Shown: positions 47,572 through 59,631 of the stretch, in pieces | How the letters are laid out: every line of letters starts with the position of its first letter | How positions within the stretch are numbered: position 1 is the stretch's first letter | NCBI GenBank assembly: GCA_036346405.1 | Contig: CM070568.1 | Span: 34,444,820-34,508,819 of the forward strand | Source of the DNA: Phyllostachys edulis | Lineage: Eukaryota; Streptophyta; Magnoliopsida; Poales; Poaceae | Direction of reading: 5' to 3' | Length of the DNA stretch: 64,000 nt | Notes under the pieces: model-generated | Told to the model about the DNA's origin: nothing | What the model saw: only the letters and a program-made list of their open reading frames with translations | Databases searched by the model: none | Position numbers and translations under genes: made by a program

Positions 47572-47976
47572 AAATGAGCGTCTTTGTACGCACGGGCCGA
47601 GCCGACAAAGGGTTTTGGGCTGGCTTAGATTTGGCCCAAAGGGCGAGAGGGAAATTCGAATGAAATTCGGATTTTTCCTTAAAAAGCTGAGGCTTTGCAA
47701 ATATTCTTAAACCTACCAAACAAGCTCTAAAATTTACGAATTTTTTTAGGGCTTCTGACACCGTATAGTTCCTTTTGTAAAAATTTCAGGATTTTATCTG
47801 CTCTGTGATTTTATCAAAAATTCTTACAAGTTGCTGCTTGTATGAAATTTCATTATTTGCTTTATACAAGTTTAAAAATCATGCATAAATAGTTTTTCAT
47901 ATAGAATATGCTCAAAATTATCTTACCATTTATTTTTATTATAACTTCCCAAAAATTAAATTTTTGGGATGTTACA

Positions 47977-49688
47977 CAAGCCATGGCACACATGGCATCC
48001 TGAGTTTATTTGCTTAGTATGGCTTCCTGAGTTTCTTTGCTTAGTTTCCTTTTAATTCTGCCTACTTAGTCATTTCTAATTAAGCTCTAACTAGGAGAGC
48101 TAGTCATGCCTGCCTTGTTGAGTTGAACATCTTCCTTTTGATGTATTAGGTTTTCAATCACACACCTTCCATGCATAGTTTCTTGATCTTGTTTTATGTG
48201 TTTACAGTGTGCAAGTTGTGCTTCCTATTTTAGTTCATGGAGTTTGATCCTTTTGTTAGGTTTTTCCTCTTGTTAGTGATCAGAAGAATGCCATTTGGAA
48301 AGGATGTAGAAAGTAGTTCGTGGAGAGGGGAAGAAAAGAGACAGTGTGTGACTAATCAGTGTTTAAGTGGCAGCTTAGTAAAGCTCCTTTTGCACCATCT
48401 AAAGCGGGGGCATGCTTTACTTCCGAGTGATGATGTACAATGAGAAAATTAAGTCAGTAAACATGTACTAGCAAAGGATAAAGAGGTGGCACACACTGCT
48501 TGCTGAGAAATGTCCAATCCAACACTGTGTTGCCTGACACTTGATTTACTTAATTGATGCTGGATGACCCGATTGAAATCAAGTGTTATTTTACGTATTA
48601 TGGGCCCATGCATTCAGCAAAAGGAATAGGTGTGCTAGAAATCAGGACTAGAAAGAAAAAAGCTCCCATCGTATTTGAAGAGCTACTAGTTTTTGAGAGA
48701 AAATGGAAGAGCTCATTGTTTTAGCTCCAAGAGAATTGGTGGTCAATTAGGACACTTCTTCTCGTGTATAATTCCTCTTCTTCTTTTTGGCTTTACCTTT
48801 AGTTGTTCTACACATTTTCTTTCTTCTTGGTCTTATCATTTTCTAAGATGAAACTGGTTTGGGTTGACCGATATGGCCGTCACTGAAAGATGCAAGAACT
48901 AAACGGCAAATGGGTCAGAAAGGAAGAACATAAGGGATCGTAAAGAGCTTACAACAGGAGAATCGGTTTGGTTTTCTCATGTCATTGTCTCTACAAAAAT
49001 TATTATACAAAAATACATATGTAGTTTAAGAAAATGTTAGTTTGCGAATGTTTACACCTGCAGCAAAATACAAATTTGTCAGTGTCACTGCCAAAGGGAA
49101 AACAATCAGCTTGACAAGTAAGCACTATGTTCTGGACACGCCATTTATCATACAAAGTACATATACGGGAAATTAAGCAGTTATTTGGTAAACGAAGTCA
49201 CTACAGCGTAATATATATAACTAGGTTTCCTTGTCATATTATGTTGAAGATGGTGAAATACCTCGCATCGACTAAACAACTTAGAAGGTGTATATGCATT
49301 TTCTATTTCTTTCCGAAATGGTTGTGACCCAGCCTCTCATGTCTCAACTCATGGCATGTTCGGATCAAATAGAGACATAACCTCTAGAAAACTTATTAAG
49401 GTTGCAATGGATTCTTAGTCTTGCCACAATAGCACCACTGCTCTGGTTGTTTCATTAACACAATACACCAATACACGCTCTCACGGTCGGATCACAACGT
49501 GCATAACCTATATATGTATTACCTGATTAAAGTTTTACAAGCATGTCGCAAAATCCATGACTAGGATACAACCAAAAAGGTAACAATTTTTGTTACCATG
49601 TTAACATCAAAATTCCTTTGGGGGGCTTTAGTGCTCCATTCTTGTGTGGACCAATCAATTGGCCAAAACATGAGGGAGCATACATTCC
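47977..49688. other. Intergenic sequence without recognised gene
   Basis: A short direct duplication ('tgagttt(a/c)tttgcttagt') lies at 48001-48046. The rest is AT-rich with short chance ORFs (for example 48237-48443). No RNA gene, splice-consistent coding signal or element end was found until the MULE terminus near 49689. Confidence 0.5.
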
Positions 49689-50040
49689 TGAGATTTTTTT
49701 TAATTATTTAATCATTATTTAATAATATTTTAAACTTAACCACTCGCTAATTTTATTTCCAATTTTGACCCCAATTTTATTTTCATACCCCACTGTGGCA
49801 TACCAAACGCCACACGCCACGTCTCTACGACCAAACCTCATCACGCAAACCTCATGCCAACACGGAGTGCTTGCGTGGTTGTTGGCATAAACCCTAAATC
49901 TGAATTGGTTTCATAAGCACACGTAGATTATTTGTATGTTGCAGATGCTTGTATGCATGTGCTCTGGTTAAGCAGAGGCATGATTTGCTTGTACTATTGC
50001 CTGTACTTTTGGCATAAACCCTAAATATGAATTGATTTGC

Positions 50041-50290
50041 CAGCTTTTCAGACCGATATGACAAGCAAATGACTAGACTCTATTTTTCATATCGACATGA
50101 CAACACTCCACCTCGCCAGCTTTTTAGACCGAAAAGACCAGACTCTATTGTGCAAACTTTTCAAATGGACATGACAACACTCTATCACACCAGCTTTTCA
50201 AATCGAAAATACCAAAACTCTACCGCGCAAACTTTTTAGAGGGACGTGACAATACTCTGCCTCGTCAGATTTTCAGACCGAAAAGACAAC
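50041..50290. repeat. Three to four imperfect 74 bp direct repeats (MULE subterminal)
   Basis: Each unit holds 'cag(c/a)tttt(c/t)agaccga', 'agactcta' and 'gacatgacaacactc(t/c)'. Units start near 50041, 50118, 50191 and 50267. Confidence 0.7.
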
Positions 50291-50479
50291 ACACTTGTTC
50301 TAAGCCTTTTCATAATTGAACACACTATACACGTCGATTTCTTATGTGTTCTCGCTCCACCATGAGCATTACACCCTATGCCCTTTATAAAAAGAAGTAG
50401 AAGAGATCTGGGAGAGAAGACTACACGACCAAACCCAACACTGCACTAGAGTTTGGTTCACACAACTAAGAGGAAGGAG

Positions 50480-51005
50480 ATGGAGGACTCCTGCGAGCTT
50501 CTATAAGAGGATACTGTAGAAGTGCAAGTGGCTAGCCGAGAGGGCTAAACCCTACTCGAATAAGTCTATAAAGAATGCGTCGGTACCACCGCAGTTCCCA
50601 GTCCCACAATGTGTGTACGAAGAACCGACAAAGATCATTCCGTCCACACGCCCGGTGACGTCTGCTCGGGCGTACTACACGTGCGGGTACCACCTCGTAA
50701 GCGTATCTTGCACACACAAAGATTTTTCACATCATACACTCCATTCCACAAATCCCTTATTACACACACTCATAATGGTAGCCGGAGATGTAATGTAACT
50801 TCTTCCAATAGATCGACGGCCCGGAGATGTACGACAGGGCATTCATCCAACAGAAATACATATTGAACTTTCCATGGAGAGCCGAGACCTTCCAGCGTTG
50901 GACACCTTACGTACCAGACCCCGACCCAACTGAAAAAGCATCAGACGAGCCTAAGAAAGCAGATGAGTACGACAAGACCAAGCGGGTGGCGGACAAGGGG
51001 AAGGC
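50480..51005 (+). pseudogene. MULE-associated gene with GRF-like putative zinc-binding segment, truncated
   Basis: Exon-like segment 1 runs to about 50698 and reads …QCVYEEPTKIIPSTRP…YYTCGYH before a GT (gtaagc). Segment 2 from about 50795 reads CNFFQ, a TAG stop where Trp is expected, then IDGPEMYDRAFIQQKY and a Lys/Asp/Glu-rich tail. C…CGYH…CxFFQWID resembles GRF-type zinc fingers. The stop at about 50810 and the Copia insertion at 51006 make it non-functional as read. A related C-terminus is present at 3-215 and 62040-62257. Confidence 0.5.
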
Positions 51006-52520
51006 TGAAAGCGTCTAGACCCCTAAAAATGATTTTGGTAATTAATGTCAACAATGTGTTATGGGACTAATATGTGTGCTAAGATGTTTTGAAGGTTTAG
51101 TCCTAAAATTTGGATCTTGACATGGAGATGGCAATGCAAAGATGGTAAAAGATCAACTTGGCTCAAGGCAAAGGTAATGTATAGCCTAAGGTTCCTTTTA
51201 TAGTTTTTACCATCTCGGTGTTTGAAGAAAAGATTAGATTTGTAGGCTAGATGCCGTACTATGAAGAGGGATCATGGCTAGTAGCTTGAAAGTTTATTTT
51301 GTGTCATTTTGATCAACCAAGTGTTATGCATTGCATTTAGTTTTGCATCTGGAAAAATGTTCAGTTAAATCGGTATGACCGTAGTTGATGAGCGGTACTA
51401 CCGCAGAGTGGTAGGACCGGACTCTAGTTGGCGGTATGTATTTTCCAGAAAGCATGTTTATGGGAGTCTTTGTTCTTCCTTGGAAATCGGTATGACCACG
51501 CTTCTTAAGCGATAGTACCAAACTTTGCATGGCAGTACGTTTATTCCCAGAGAGTGTGTTTTTGTGTCTTTCTAATCCTCTGGAAATCGGTAGTTCCATT
51601 CTAGCCGAGTGGTACTACTGCACTGTGGTAGTACCGGGTCTTGTGAGGGCAGTAGTACCACACCTTTTTGTAACGGTTAGTTCAGAAGCATTTAATGAAC
51701 ACCAGTCGACCGTTGAATAGTAGGTGCAGTAGTACCGAGTTTGTACAGCGGTACTATCGCAAATCGTGAATTTTTCAGAGATTTGATTCAAATAGCTAGT
51801 TTTGTGGTTGGGGGCTATAAATACCCCCTCACCTACACCAAGCTTAGAATCTTGGACCTTATTGAATACATTTGAGCCTCTAGTGCACTATCTACTACCC
51901 ATTTGCTCATATTTCTCATTTTAAAGTAGTCGAGAGCATTCAAGTGTATTGCATCATTAGTTGATCATCTTGGCACTTATTTTCTTCAAGCAAAAGCTAT
52001 AGTTTATCACTCTTGGTGCTTGCTGGTACCTAGATGTCTTAGAGAAGTGGTTGCGTGGTGATCTCTTCAAAGAAGATTGTGAAATGACCCGACAAGGAAT
52101 TATGAAGTGGTTGCATGCTCACTATCTCCGAAGAGGAGGAAGAGCAACAATAGTGATCGAGGGAAGTGCTCGTGTGGAACCAACTTGATTTGTTCAAGTT
52201 TTCTCAACGAGACTAGTGAAGATCGGCAAATCTTCGATACCACGGAGAAATATTGCTTGTCTCTATTGCGGTTTTCTCTTTCGTTATTACTACTTGTGCA
52301 TTTACTCTTCTAGCAATTCTTTTGTGTAAAGTTGCTTAGCTAGAATTGTATTTAGTATTGACAAAAAATTGAGGTGCTTTGGTTAAAGCTTCAATCATAT
52401 ATTTTGAATTGTGCTAGAACTTATTTAATTAGATAACTATTGTTAAAATTGGTAATTAAAGAACAAGATTTTTAAAACCTCCTATTCACCCCCCTCTAGA
52501 CGGTCATCCGTGATCCTACA
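51006..52520 (+). repeat. 5' LTR of the truncated Copia element (1515 bp)
   Basis: It starts TGAAAGCGTCTAGACC and ends GATCCTACA directly before the primer site. TATAAATA lies at 51816-51823. It carries CGGTATGACCG, CGGTACTACCG and related words at about 51370-51770. It is related to the 3.4 kb solo LTR at 12296. Confidence 0.85.
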
Positions 52521-52522
52521 AA

Positions 52523-52534
52523 TGGTATCAGAGC
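52523..52534 (+). other. Primer-binding site for initiator Met-tRNA
   Basis: TGGTATCAGAGC, two bases after the LTR end. Confidence 0.9.
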
Positions 52535-52578
52535 TTGGTCTCTCTATTATTTAGACTTAACCATCTAGGAGTGAAAGG

Positions 52579-54480
52579 ATGGCTAGTGAGGGTATGTCAA
52601 TAAGCAATGCACATTTATTTGATAGATCAAATTATGCCTATTGGACCATTTATTTAAAGGCCATGAGCCCAAACATGTGGAGAATTGTTAGTGAGGGTTT
52701 CGTTATGGCACTTGATCTTACACATCATACAACTCTTTTTGGAGCTTTGAACACAGATGAGTTCAATCGAGTGAGCAACCTTGAAACCGCTCATGAGATA
52801 TGGACTACGCTCTCGAAAATTCATGAGGGCACATCCACGATCAAAGAAGCCAAATTGTATAGGCTTCGGATCAAATATAAGATATTTACAATGTTGCCTC
52901 ATGAAAACATTACCGAGATGTATTCTAGACTCAACAATATTGTAAATGAACTCAAAGGTCCAAGCACTAATCTAACCGATGTTGATATTGTACACAAAAT
53001 GCTTAGGGCTCTACTGGAGAAATATAAGATGTTGGTAACTCTATTTCTTAACTCTCTTGAGTTACCAAGAATGATGCCAACCGGTCTCTTGGGCAACCTC
53101 ATCACAAATGAGCTATACAAGAAAGACAATGAGGAGCCCTTGGAGCCTCTTCCAAGAAGAATATTACCGTTTTCAAAGCAAAAGTGGAATCAAGTGATGA
53201 AGAGGAGGAAGAAGAAGAAGAAGAGGAAGAAGAAGAAAAGGAAGAAGACTCTGAAGAAGAATTCACTCTCCTTGTGAGAAGAATGAAGAAATTCATGCGA
53301 AGACGCTCATACCAGAGTGCTAATTTTGACAAGAGCAAAAAGCGCATTTCTCCAACAACAACAAGTGCTATAGCAATATTCATTGCTATGAGTGCGATGA
53401 GAAGGGGCACATTGCCTCTTATTGCCCAAACAAGAAGGATGACAAGGTCAAGTTATCAAAGAAGAAAGAATTCAATGGCAAGAAGAAGCTTTTCAAGAAG
53501 CTTCATTAAGATGCCAAGAATGAAGCATGTGTTGAAGAATGGAACTCCGATCAGGAGTATTTAGATTCTGACTCCGATGATGATGGGTCTTCAAAGAAGA
53601 GAGGACTTCTCAGCATCGCCATCAAGGAAGCGTCGTCACTCTTCTCCACTCCTACTTGTCTCATGGAAAAAGGAGACAAGGTGAAATCTGCTAATGATAA
53701 TGAACCTTCATATGATGAATTAATGCATATGCTTGAAGAATTGAATGAATATCTTGGAAAAGAGAAGTCAAAATTTAAGGTCTTGGAGAAAGAATATCTC
53801 TCTCTAAAAGACTCTTATGAGGAGCTAAAGGAAGCTCATGACTCGCTCTATTAAAGGATATTAGTAAGTCTCATTCTAATATTGGAATTACTTGTGATAT
53901 AATGAATGAGATGTCTAGAGTAGAAGTCATTCCTAAAATTGTTTCAATGTCTAGTACTTCTACTTCTTGTGATGATTTATTATCCATACCATGTGGTTCT
54001 AAAATTGATTCAAATTCTAGTATGGCTAAATCAAGTGATTCCTTGCTCATTGTTGAAAATAATGAATTAAAATAGTAAGTCATCAAGCTAAGCAAAAGCT
54101 TGAAAAGATGCTTCAAGGGCAAAGCTATTCTTGACAAGTTATTGAGTGAGTAAATGTGTTCATTCAATAAAGAAGGACTTGGGTTTATTCCCATGAAAGG
54201 TAAAAAGCAAATTTATAAGCCCACAAGTTTTGTAAAAGAAAATAGAAAATATTGCAATAAATGTCTTAATGTAGGACATTTACAAAATGCATGCTCAATT
54301 GCTAAAACTAAATCCTATAGCATTTATGATTCATGTTACATGCTTAGAAAATATAAAGATAGTAAAGTTGTAGCAAAGTTTCTTGGCACCTCAATTTTAG
54401 GCATAAAAAATAATACTATTTGGGTGTCCAAAACCTTGGTTTCTAACATCTAAGGACCCAAATAAATTTGGGTACCTAAA
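52579..54480 (+). pseudogene. Copia gag region, frameshifted
   Basis: The first frame (52579-53277) starts MASEGMSISNAHLFDRSNYAYW and has the UBN2/gag-type course LETAHEIWTTLSKIHEG and YRLRIKYK. A GAA/GAG-rich run at about 53195-53260 shifts frame. A CCHC knuckle, CYECDEKGHIASYC, is encoded at about 53371-53415 in another frame. A charged coiled coil follows (53663-53854, LEELNEYLGKEKSKF). A second knuckle-like CNKCLNVGHLQNAC lies at about 54253-54295. Stops and shifts separate the parts. Confidence 0.75.
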
Positions 54481-54690
54481 AGAACTCAATTCTTGTTTTG
54501 TGGTTGTGCGCATATGCATTGGTGGATGCCCCCGACTTTACTAGTTTATTATTATTATTTATATCAAAATTTACTAAGAAGAATACTATGCAATGTGATT
54601 CTGGTAGTATGGTAGAACGTTGTACTTTCATATCAAGCATGCATCTCCGTCTATGTTATGATTTGATGAAATTAGCACGTAGGGATTAAT

Positions 54691-55028
54691 ATAGTAATCC
54701 TTGATGCAGTAGAAATCTCCATTTGTGTTAGGCAATGCAGTCTGAGATGATAGAAAATTTGAAAGACCAAGGCACCAATGTTTTCAGACTATGGAATTGT
54801 CATGACAAAATCAAATAGTAGAGCATTATTGCTTATACATAACCCTTTTCATTTTTCGCGTAAAATATGCGGTAAAATATTCCTCTGTTTTGCAATTTCC
54901 AGCATTTTCTTTCCAATCGATCTTCCGGTCGCTCGTTCTCCATCGTCTGAACTCTTAATCCAGTTATTGAAGTTTCTAAATTCATCTAAAATCGCAATCT
55001 TCCTTCCAATATATATTTTATACTTTTT
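54691..55028. other. Junction/5' flank of the MULE transposase remnant
   Basis: AT-rich sequence between the last Copia-like coding and the first transposase-like frame. No separate gene is seen. Confidence 0.4.
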
Positions 55029-57343
55029 GTGATTTTATTTGTGTTTCTCATTTTGCACGTAGAACCCAACGCTGTAAAAAATCTTCTCGGCCAACAAGAA
55101 GAGACCCCAGCCACAGAAGGTAAGTCTTTCTTGAACATGTTGATTGAAGACTTGTTCGTGTTCTATGGTAATGGTCTCGTACGCGATGGGCCGTACAGGG
55201 TGGACCTATCAAATTGTGATCGGACCGAGATTCGGGCACTGGGTCTGAAGGACATTAGCCTATGCGAGCTAAGGAGGTGTGTGCGTTCCGCGTTCGATCG
55301 GGACACTTGAAGGAAGAAGCTTCGCATCGAGGCATTGTATGCCTCAGCGGTGGGTGGTGCAGGGGAGACCTTTTGGCAACTTGGCAACTTATGAAGGTGA
55401 GCAGTGACGCTTCGTGAGCCAACTACACGGAGGTTGTGTGCAACCTTGCTGCTGCGATATATGCTAGGCCGATGGTGCATGTCCAGTTTGTGGAGAGGAC
55501 GGAATTATTCGCCATGGGTGGTTCTGGTGGAGCTGCTGGAGATGAAGTGCCTGGGTTGGTCTTCGGCGCTGATCCAGACGCTGGTGTTGGCGGAGATATG
55601 GGCGAGGAAGTGGATGATGGAGACTTGAGGAGGTGTGTGGAGACTTTCGAGCTGAACGAAGGCATGGAGAGGTGGTGGGCAGCCCGTATTGACTACCACG
55701 AATACCTTGTCGAGCAGGTAGATCTAGTGGAAAGCGAGGAGGAGGCTGTGGATACAGCTAGTTCTAGAGAGAAGCATGATGGAGAAGCTGCTACGGGAGG
55801 TGTAGTAGGTGGTGTTGTGACCACTGATGTTGCGTATGTCTCGTCTAGATTGGACGACATCACAGCAACATCCCTGGTTCTGCCACAGACAGAGGAGGCG
55901 GAGTGAGGATTCAATGAAGACACTCTACTCTTAGGGCAGCGCTTCCCTAACAAGAGTGATGCCCAACATGGCCATTGCCAGATATGCCGTCAACATTAAC
56001 CGGACGTATCGGGTGCACAGGTCCAACCCTGACACCTACATTGTCAAGTGTGTAGATGGATCTTACCCTGGCAAGGTTCGTGCGCAGCGGTTCAGGGGCA
56101 CCGCTATGGACTTCCGCATAACAGTGCTCAAGGATTACACATCCGAGCTTGTAGAGCCACTTCATAGGCACCGCAACCTGACCTCGTCATATGTTGCAAA
56201 CCTGATAAGCCACCTCGCGTAGCTGATGTATCTGTTTCGCCGAAGCTTCTTTTGGCAGATGTTATCAATATGGTGGGCTTCCCGGTTGGCTACGACAAGG
56301 TGTGGCGGGCGAAACGGAAGGTTGTAGAGCGTATCTTCCGCACATATGAAGAGGCCTACGACTTTGTCCCAAGAATGCTCCATCAAATTGTAGAATTAAA
56401 TCTCAAGACATACATTAACAAGCTGGAGCGGGTGCATCCTACGCAGGGGCCGAATTATTTTGTCCTTTACATAGTATTCTGGGCCTTCTGCCAGGCGAGG
56501 GAAGGGTTCAAGTACTATTGTCCCGTGCTGTCAATGGATGGCACCTTCCTCTCTGGCAAGTATAAGGGCACCATCCTCACCGCGGTTGCAGCCGGCGTTA
56601 ACAACCAGTTAATCCCCATGGCCTTTGCGATTGTTGAGAACGAGAACACGATAGTTGGTTGTGGTTCCTTACAAACATGAAGCAAGCAGTGGTTCAAGAC
56701 CGCCCAGATGTGTGCGTCATCTCGGACCACAATATTTGGTTGTTGTTTGCATTGAGCACGATGCAAAACAGGACACAGGCCCCCTTCCAATGGAACAACC
56801 TGACGAACCGATGGTGTATGAGGCATCTCGCGACAAACTTCCACACAAGGTTCTGAAGCAAGGACCTGATGAAGACCTTCAAGAAGCTATGCATGTAGAA
56901 CCAAAGACAGAAGTTTGAGGCCGTGTGTAGACAGCTCGATGAGGAGATCAGCAAGCATGTTAGGAATTCTGAGGACGACGAGGCAGGAGTAGCGGCAGGA
57001 GGCTCCGCTAGAGTTGGGGAGTTCATGTAGGGGGTAAACTCGCACGCACCCGACTTGGAGAAATGGTCTTTGCTACACGACACCGGTGGTGCACGGTATA
57101 GAATCATGACGACCAACATGTCCGAGGTGTAAAACGGTGTCCTCATGGGGTCGTCCGCATCGACGATCCTCTCGATCACCACAATCGCCGAGGAGCCGAA
57201 TCGACATTGGGGGTACTTCATCTTGGAGAACATAGAGCCATGATGGTGAAGAAGCATATGGATGAAGACAAGCAATTCTCGGAGCTGCTCGAGACTTCAC
57301 ACGAGGATGAGGTCATCTATTGCCCATAGACTACGTGGTTCCT
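55029..57343 (+). pseudogene. Mutator-like (MuDR-type) transposase, decayed
   Basis: The N-terminal part has DLFVFYGNGLVRDGPYRVDL (55130-55205), then an acidic linker with a WWAARIDYHEYL segment (55670-55710). A MuDR N-terminal-type block follows (RYAVNINRTYRVHRSN, 55980-56020). The MULE catalytic domain is at 56252-56860: MVGFPVGYDKVWRAK, the first catalytic Asp in LSMDGTFLSGKYKG, AFAIVENEN and a second Asp in VISDHNIW, then WCMRHLATNFHTRF. Frames change several times and stops are present. The reading continues beyond the solo LTR at 57421. DDE-type cut-and-paste transposition of MULEs is established; this copy cannot encode a working enzyme as read. Confidence 0.8.
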
Positions 57344-57420
57344 GCGGACCGCCCCCTCTGACTTGTCCTCTCGGTCTGATTAGGACCACACATCTTTGGA
57401 TGACGACACGCCATCTGGGT

Positions 57421-59631
57421 TGTAATACCCCGTTCAATCTTTAGAATTATAATTGAATTTCAAACCTTTTTATCAGGATTTAAAATACAATTTCAGAATT
57501 TCTCTAGAAGAGGGATTAAATCTTGGGCCAAAGGCCCATAGCCTTGGCCCATTAGGGGCATCCAAAAACCCTAAGGGTTACCGTAACACACATGCTATAG
57601 TACCACCATCGCTCTGATCCCCCCACCCTTGCTTTGTTGTCCAAGAAGAAGGAGGAGGGAGAAGAACCTTCCAGTGCCGCCACCATCGGGGGAAGGAGAA
57701 GGCGAGGAAGGAAGAGAGGAAGAGGAAGAGGTAGAAGAAGGGAGTACTTCACGAGGATTTCAACAACGTCCAGTGTTGGTTTCGTGGGTAATTTCATATT
57801 CCCCATTAGATTTAGTAGACCTTTTTTATGCGATTCGTCGTCAATAGTTATTTTGTAACATCTTGTTGTCGATTATTTGCTTCGTTGTTCGCTGACGCGT
57901 GAAATTGAGTTAGTTCCAAGCAGATCCAGTATTTAGTATCTCCTAGACTTATGTGGGGTTTCGCATGAGCTTTCCAGAAAGTATTAATTTGTAATTTTTG
58001 ATGGATAATGAATAAGTTATGATTTTTGCAAGTCGAGGTGCTTATTTAGTCTCAGGATTCGGGTAGCGAACATAGTTCTGTGAATTAAGGTTTGTAGATG
58101 GACGAATTTGGTCAGTTGGTCTCCATGAGTTATGTAGATATTTTATGATGGTTCTAGAAAGATAAAGTTCATAATTTTTTGGCATTTAGAACGAAAGATA
58201 TGCATTTTTGAAGTTAATAATGTAGTCTGTCATTCTGTTGTGGACAGTAGAGAAAGACTTGGCTGTTTGCAACCTTTGTTGCACAGTGGGGATAATTGTG
58301 ATAAATTTATTGAGAAAGCTAGTTATGTCTTCGAGAGTAAAAACAAAGGCTTAGATGAGATAATTCGATCTCTCGGTCACCTGAGAAGTTGTAGCTATGC
58401 TTGTGAAGATTCCAGGAAATTTGGATTCATGACCTTTGAAGTTTTGACTCCAAAGTTACGGATTTTCCTTTGATAGCTGTCTATTTGGACAGATTGGGAT
58501 TTGGGAGTTTATCGGTTAAGTTTCGGGTTGCGGTTAGGAGCGATTGATTTCAGTTTGTTCCATTGCTATCTTTGTGCACTTTTGAATGGTGTACTTAGTA
58601 TAATTCTGATTGCCAAGTGGTGGTGAGCACTTGGGGCTAGAAACCTTCTCGCCGTCCGCCATCCGTCTCACGGTTGAGGCAAGTGCAATCTGAATTGTCT
58701 TGATTGTTTAATCATTCAAAGTGGTTGTTGCTTATGATATGGCTAAAATTCTACGAATTTCAAATAATTCCAGTATTATATGAATCCTTTCATGGTGGAT
58801 ATTCCATGCTTCGTTGAAAGTATGTTTTCAATTCAATGTATTCATTCATCCATTCATTCATTCATGTTTCACCCACAGGAGTGGGTAGTGAAGTCCCATC
58901 ATTCCAATATAGGCAAATAAGACCCGTCATTCTAATACGGGCAAATTGGATCCTGTTTGAAAGATTCTTTATACAGCATTGGATCGCATTTTGGATAATC
59001 TTGGGCTTGGGTGAACAACGCAGTGTTCACTAGCTATACCGTATAAGCGTAAGAAAGTGCATGCATTTTCATTCTTGCATAAGATTTACTGCCGTGTTAC
59101 TTATGTATTCAAATATTGTGAATGACATATTCTTGTTCGACAGATTTTTCATATTATTCTCGTTGTACTTGTCGAAGTCGTGAACTCACTCTTGCTAGTG
59201 TTTGTTTGTTTTAGGTAAACACTGAAGACGACATGCTTTGGGAGGGAGTAATCACATGGATAACTTCACTCATTTCATATATTTCACTTTTAGTTAATGA
59301 ACCTGCTATTATCATTCAATTGAGAATTTTGGAATTGTAATAGTTGGCGTCCTAGTGGTTGCTATTGTCCGTCATTATGTTTTGGATGATCTAGTTAATG
59401 CTTTATGCCCATTAAATGTATTCTTGGTAGTAATGCTCTAGAATGGATTATTATGATCGCATAATTAGAGCTTTGTTATGTTGCTGAAATTTAGAATAAA
59501 TTTTATAATCGCCTCTTATGTGTTGGACTTTAACCGTCAAGAGTTGATAGAATGTTGAAATTAAACTGTATTGTTGATTTGTGTTAGAGTTTTAGGTAAC
59601 ATTTTGGCTTTCAAATAGCCAGGGTGTTACA
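57421..59631 (+). mobile_element. Solo LTR (Gypsy-type) inserted in the MULE
   Basis: The 2211 bp unit starts TGTAATACCCCG and ends GGGTGTTACA. The left flank is CTGGGT (57415-57420) and the right flank CTGGT (59632-59636), a target duplication if one G was gained on the left. MULE-like sequence resumes on both sides. A CATT tandem run lies at about 58845-58865. No coding domain is seen; ORFs such as 58240-58473 are chance or unassigned. Confidence 0.75.

Larger units (their letters stand above)
31440..47976 (-). mobile_element. Outer Gypsy-type LTR-like sequence split by a chromodomain Gypsy element
   Basis: The plus-strand right end 'tttttgggatgttaca' (ending 47976) reads TGTAACATCCC on the minus strand, an LTR start. 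The left part (about 31470-32340) parallels the Gypsy-type LTR starting near 9.4 kb ('atcagtggctagt', 'ctagagcacgtg', 'cctttaca'). Removing 34799-47571 leaves about 3.8 kb with no pol domain, so a solo LTR is likely. It holds ACAT repeats (about 31515-31535), a GA microsatellite (about 33421-33448) and a GC-rich segment (33440-34790) with only spurious ORFs. Outer target duplication not found; the left boundary could lie between 31402 and 31456. Confidence 0.55.
49689..51005 (+). mobile_element. Left end of a MULE with subterminal repeats, interrupted by a Copia element
   Basis: The stretch 49689-49790 matches the reverse complement of about 720-840, giving the terminal inverted repeat. Subterminal sequence is rich in CCACGCC words. 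Imperfect repeats of about 74 bp follow (50041-50290), then a gene fragment (50480-51005). The sequence stops at 51005, where a Copia LTR begins. It may belong to the same element as the transposase at 55-57 kb or to a separate MULE; I cannot decide. Confidence 0.6.
51006..54690 (+). mobile_element. Truncated Copia element (SIRE/Maximus-like, tentative): 5' LTR, gag, no 3' LTR
   Basis: It has an LTR (51006-52520), a Met-tRNA primer site at 52523-52534 and gag-region reading frames to about 54480. No protease, integrase or reverse transcriptase was recognised and no second LTR was found, so it is truncated. The break lies between about 54480 and 54750. The long gag region with coiled coil and a second knuckle fits large Copia elements of the SIRE/Maximus type, but this is a weak placement. 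Confidence 0.75.

Noticed and set aside
34792..47580. GAGCG as target duplication of the Gypsy element
   Set aside because: It is not adjacent to either LTR end (2 and 4 bases away), so a chance match is likely.
31407..47981. CAAGC as target duplication of the outer LTR
   Set aside because: The right copy abuts the LTR end, but the left copy would make the LTR start TTTCG rather than TG. Probably chance.
51001..54773. AAGGC as target duplication of the truncated Copia element
   Set aside because: AAGGC at 54769-54773 is not preceded by an LTR end (…CA), so it does not mark the other end of the element.
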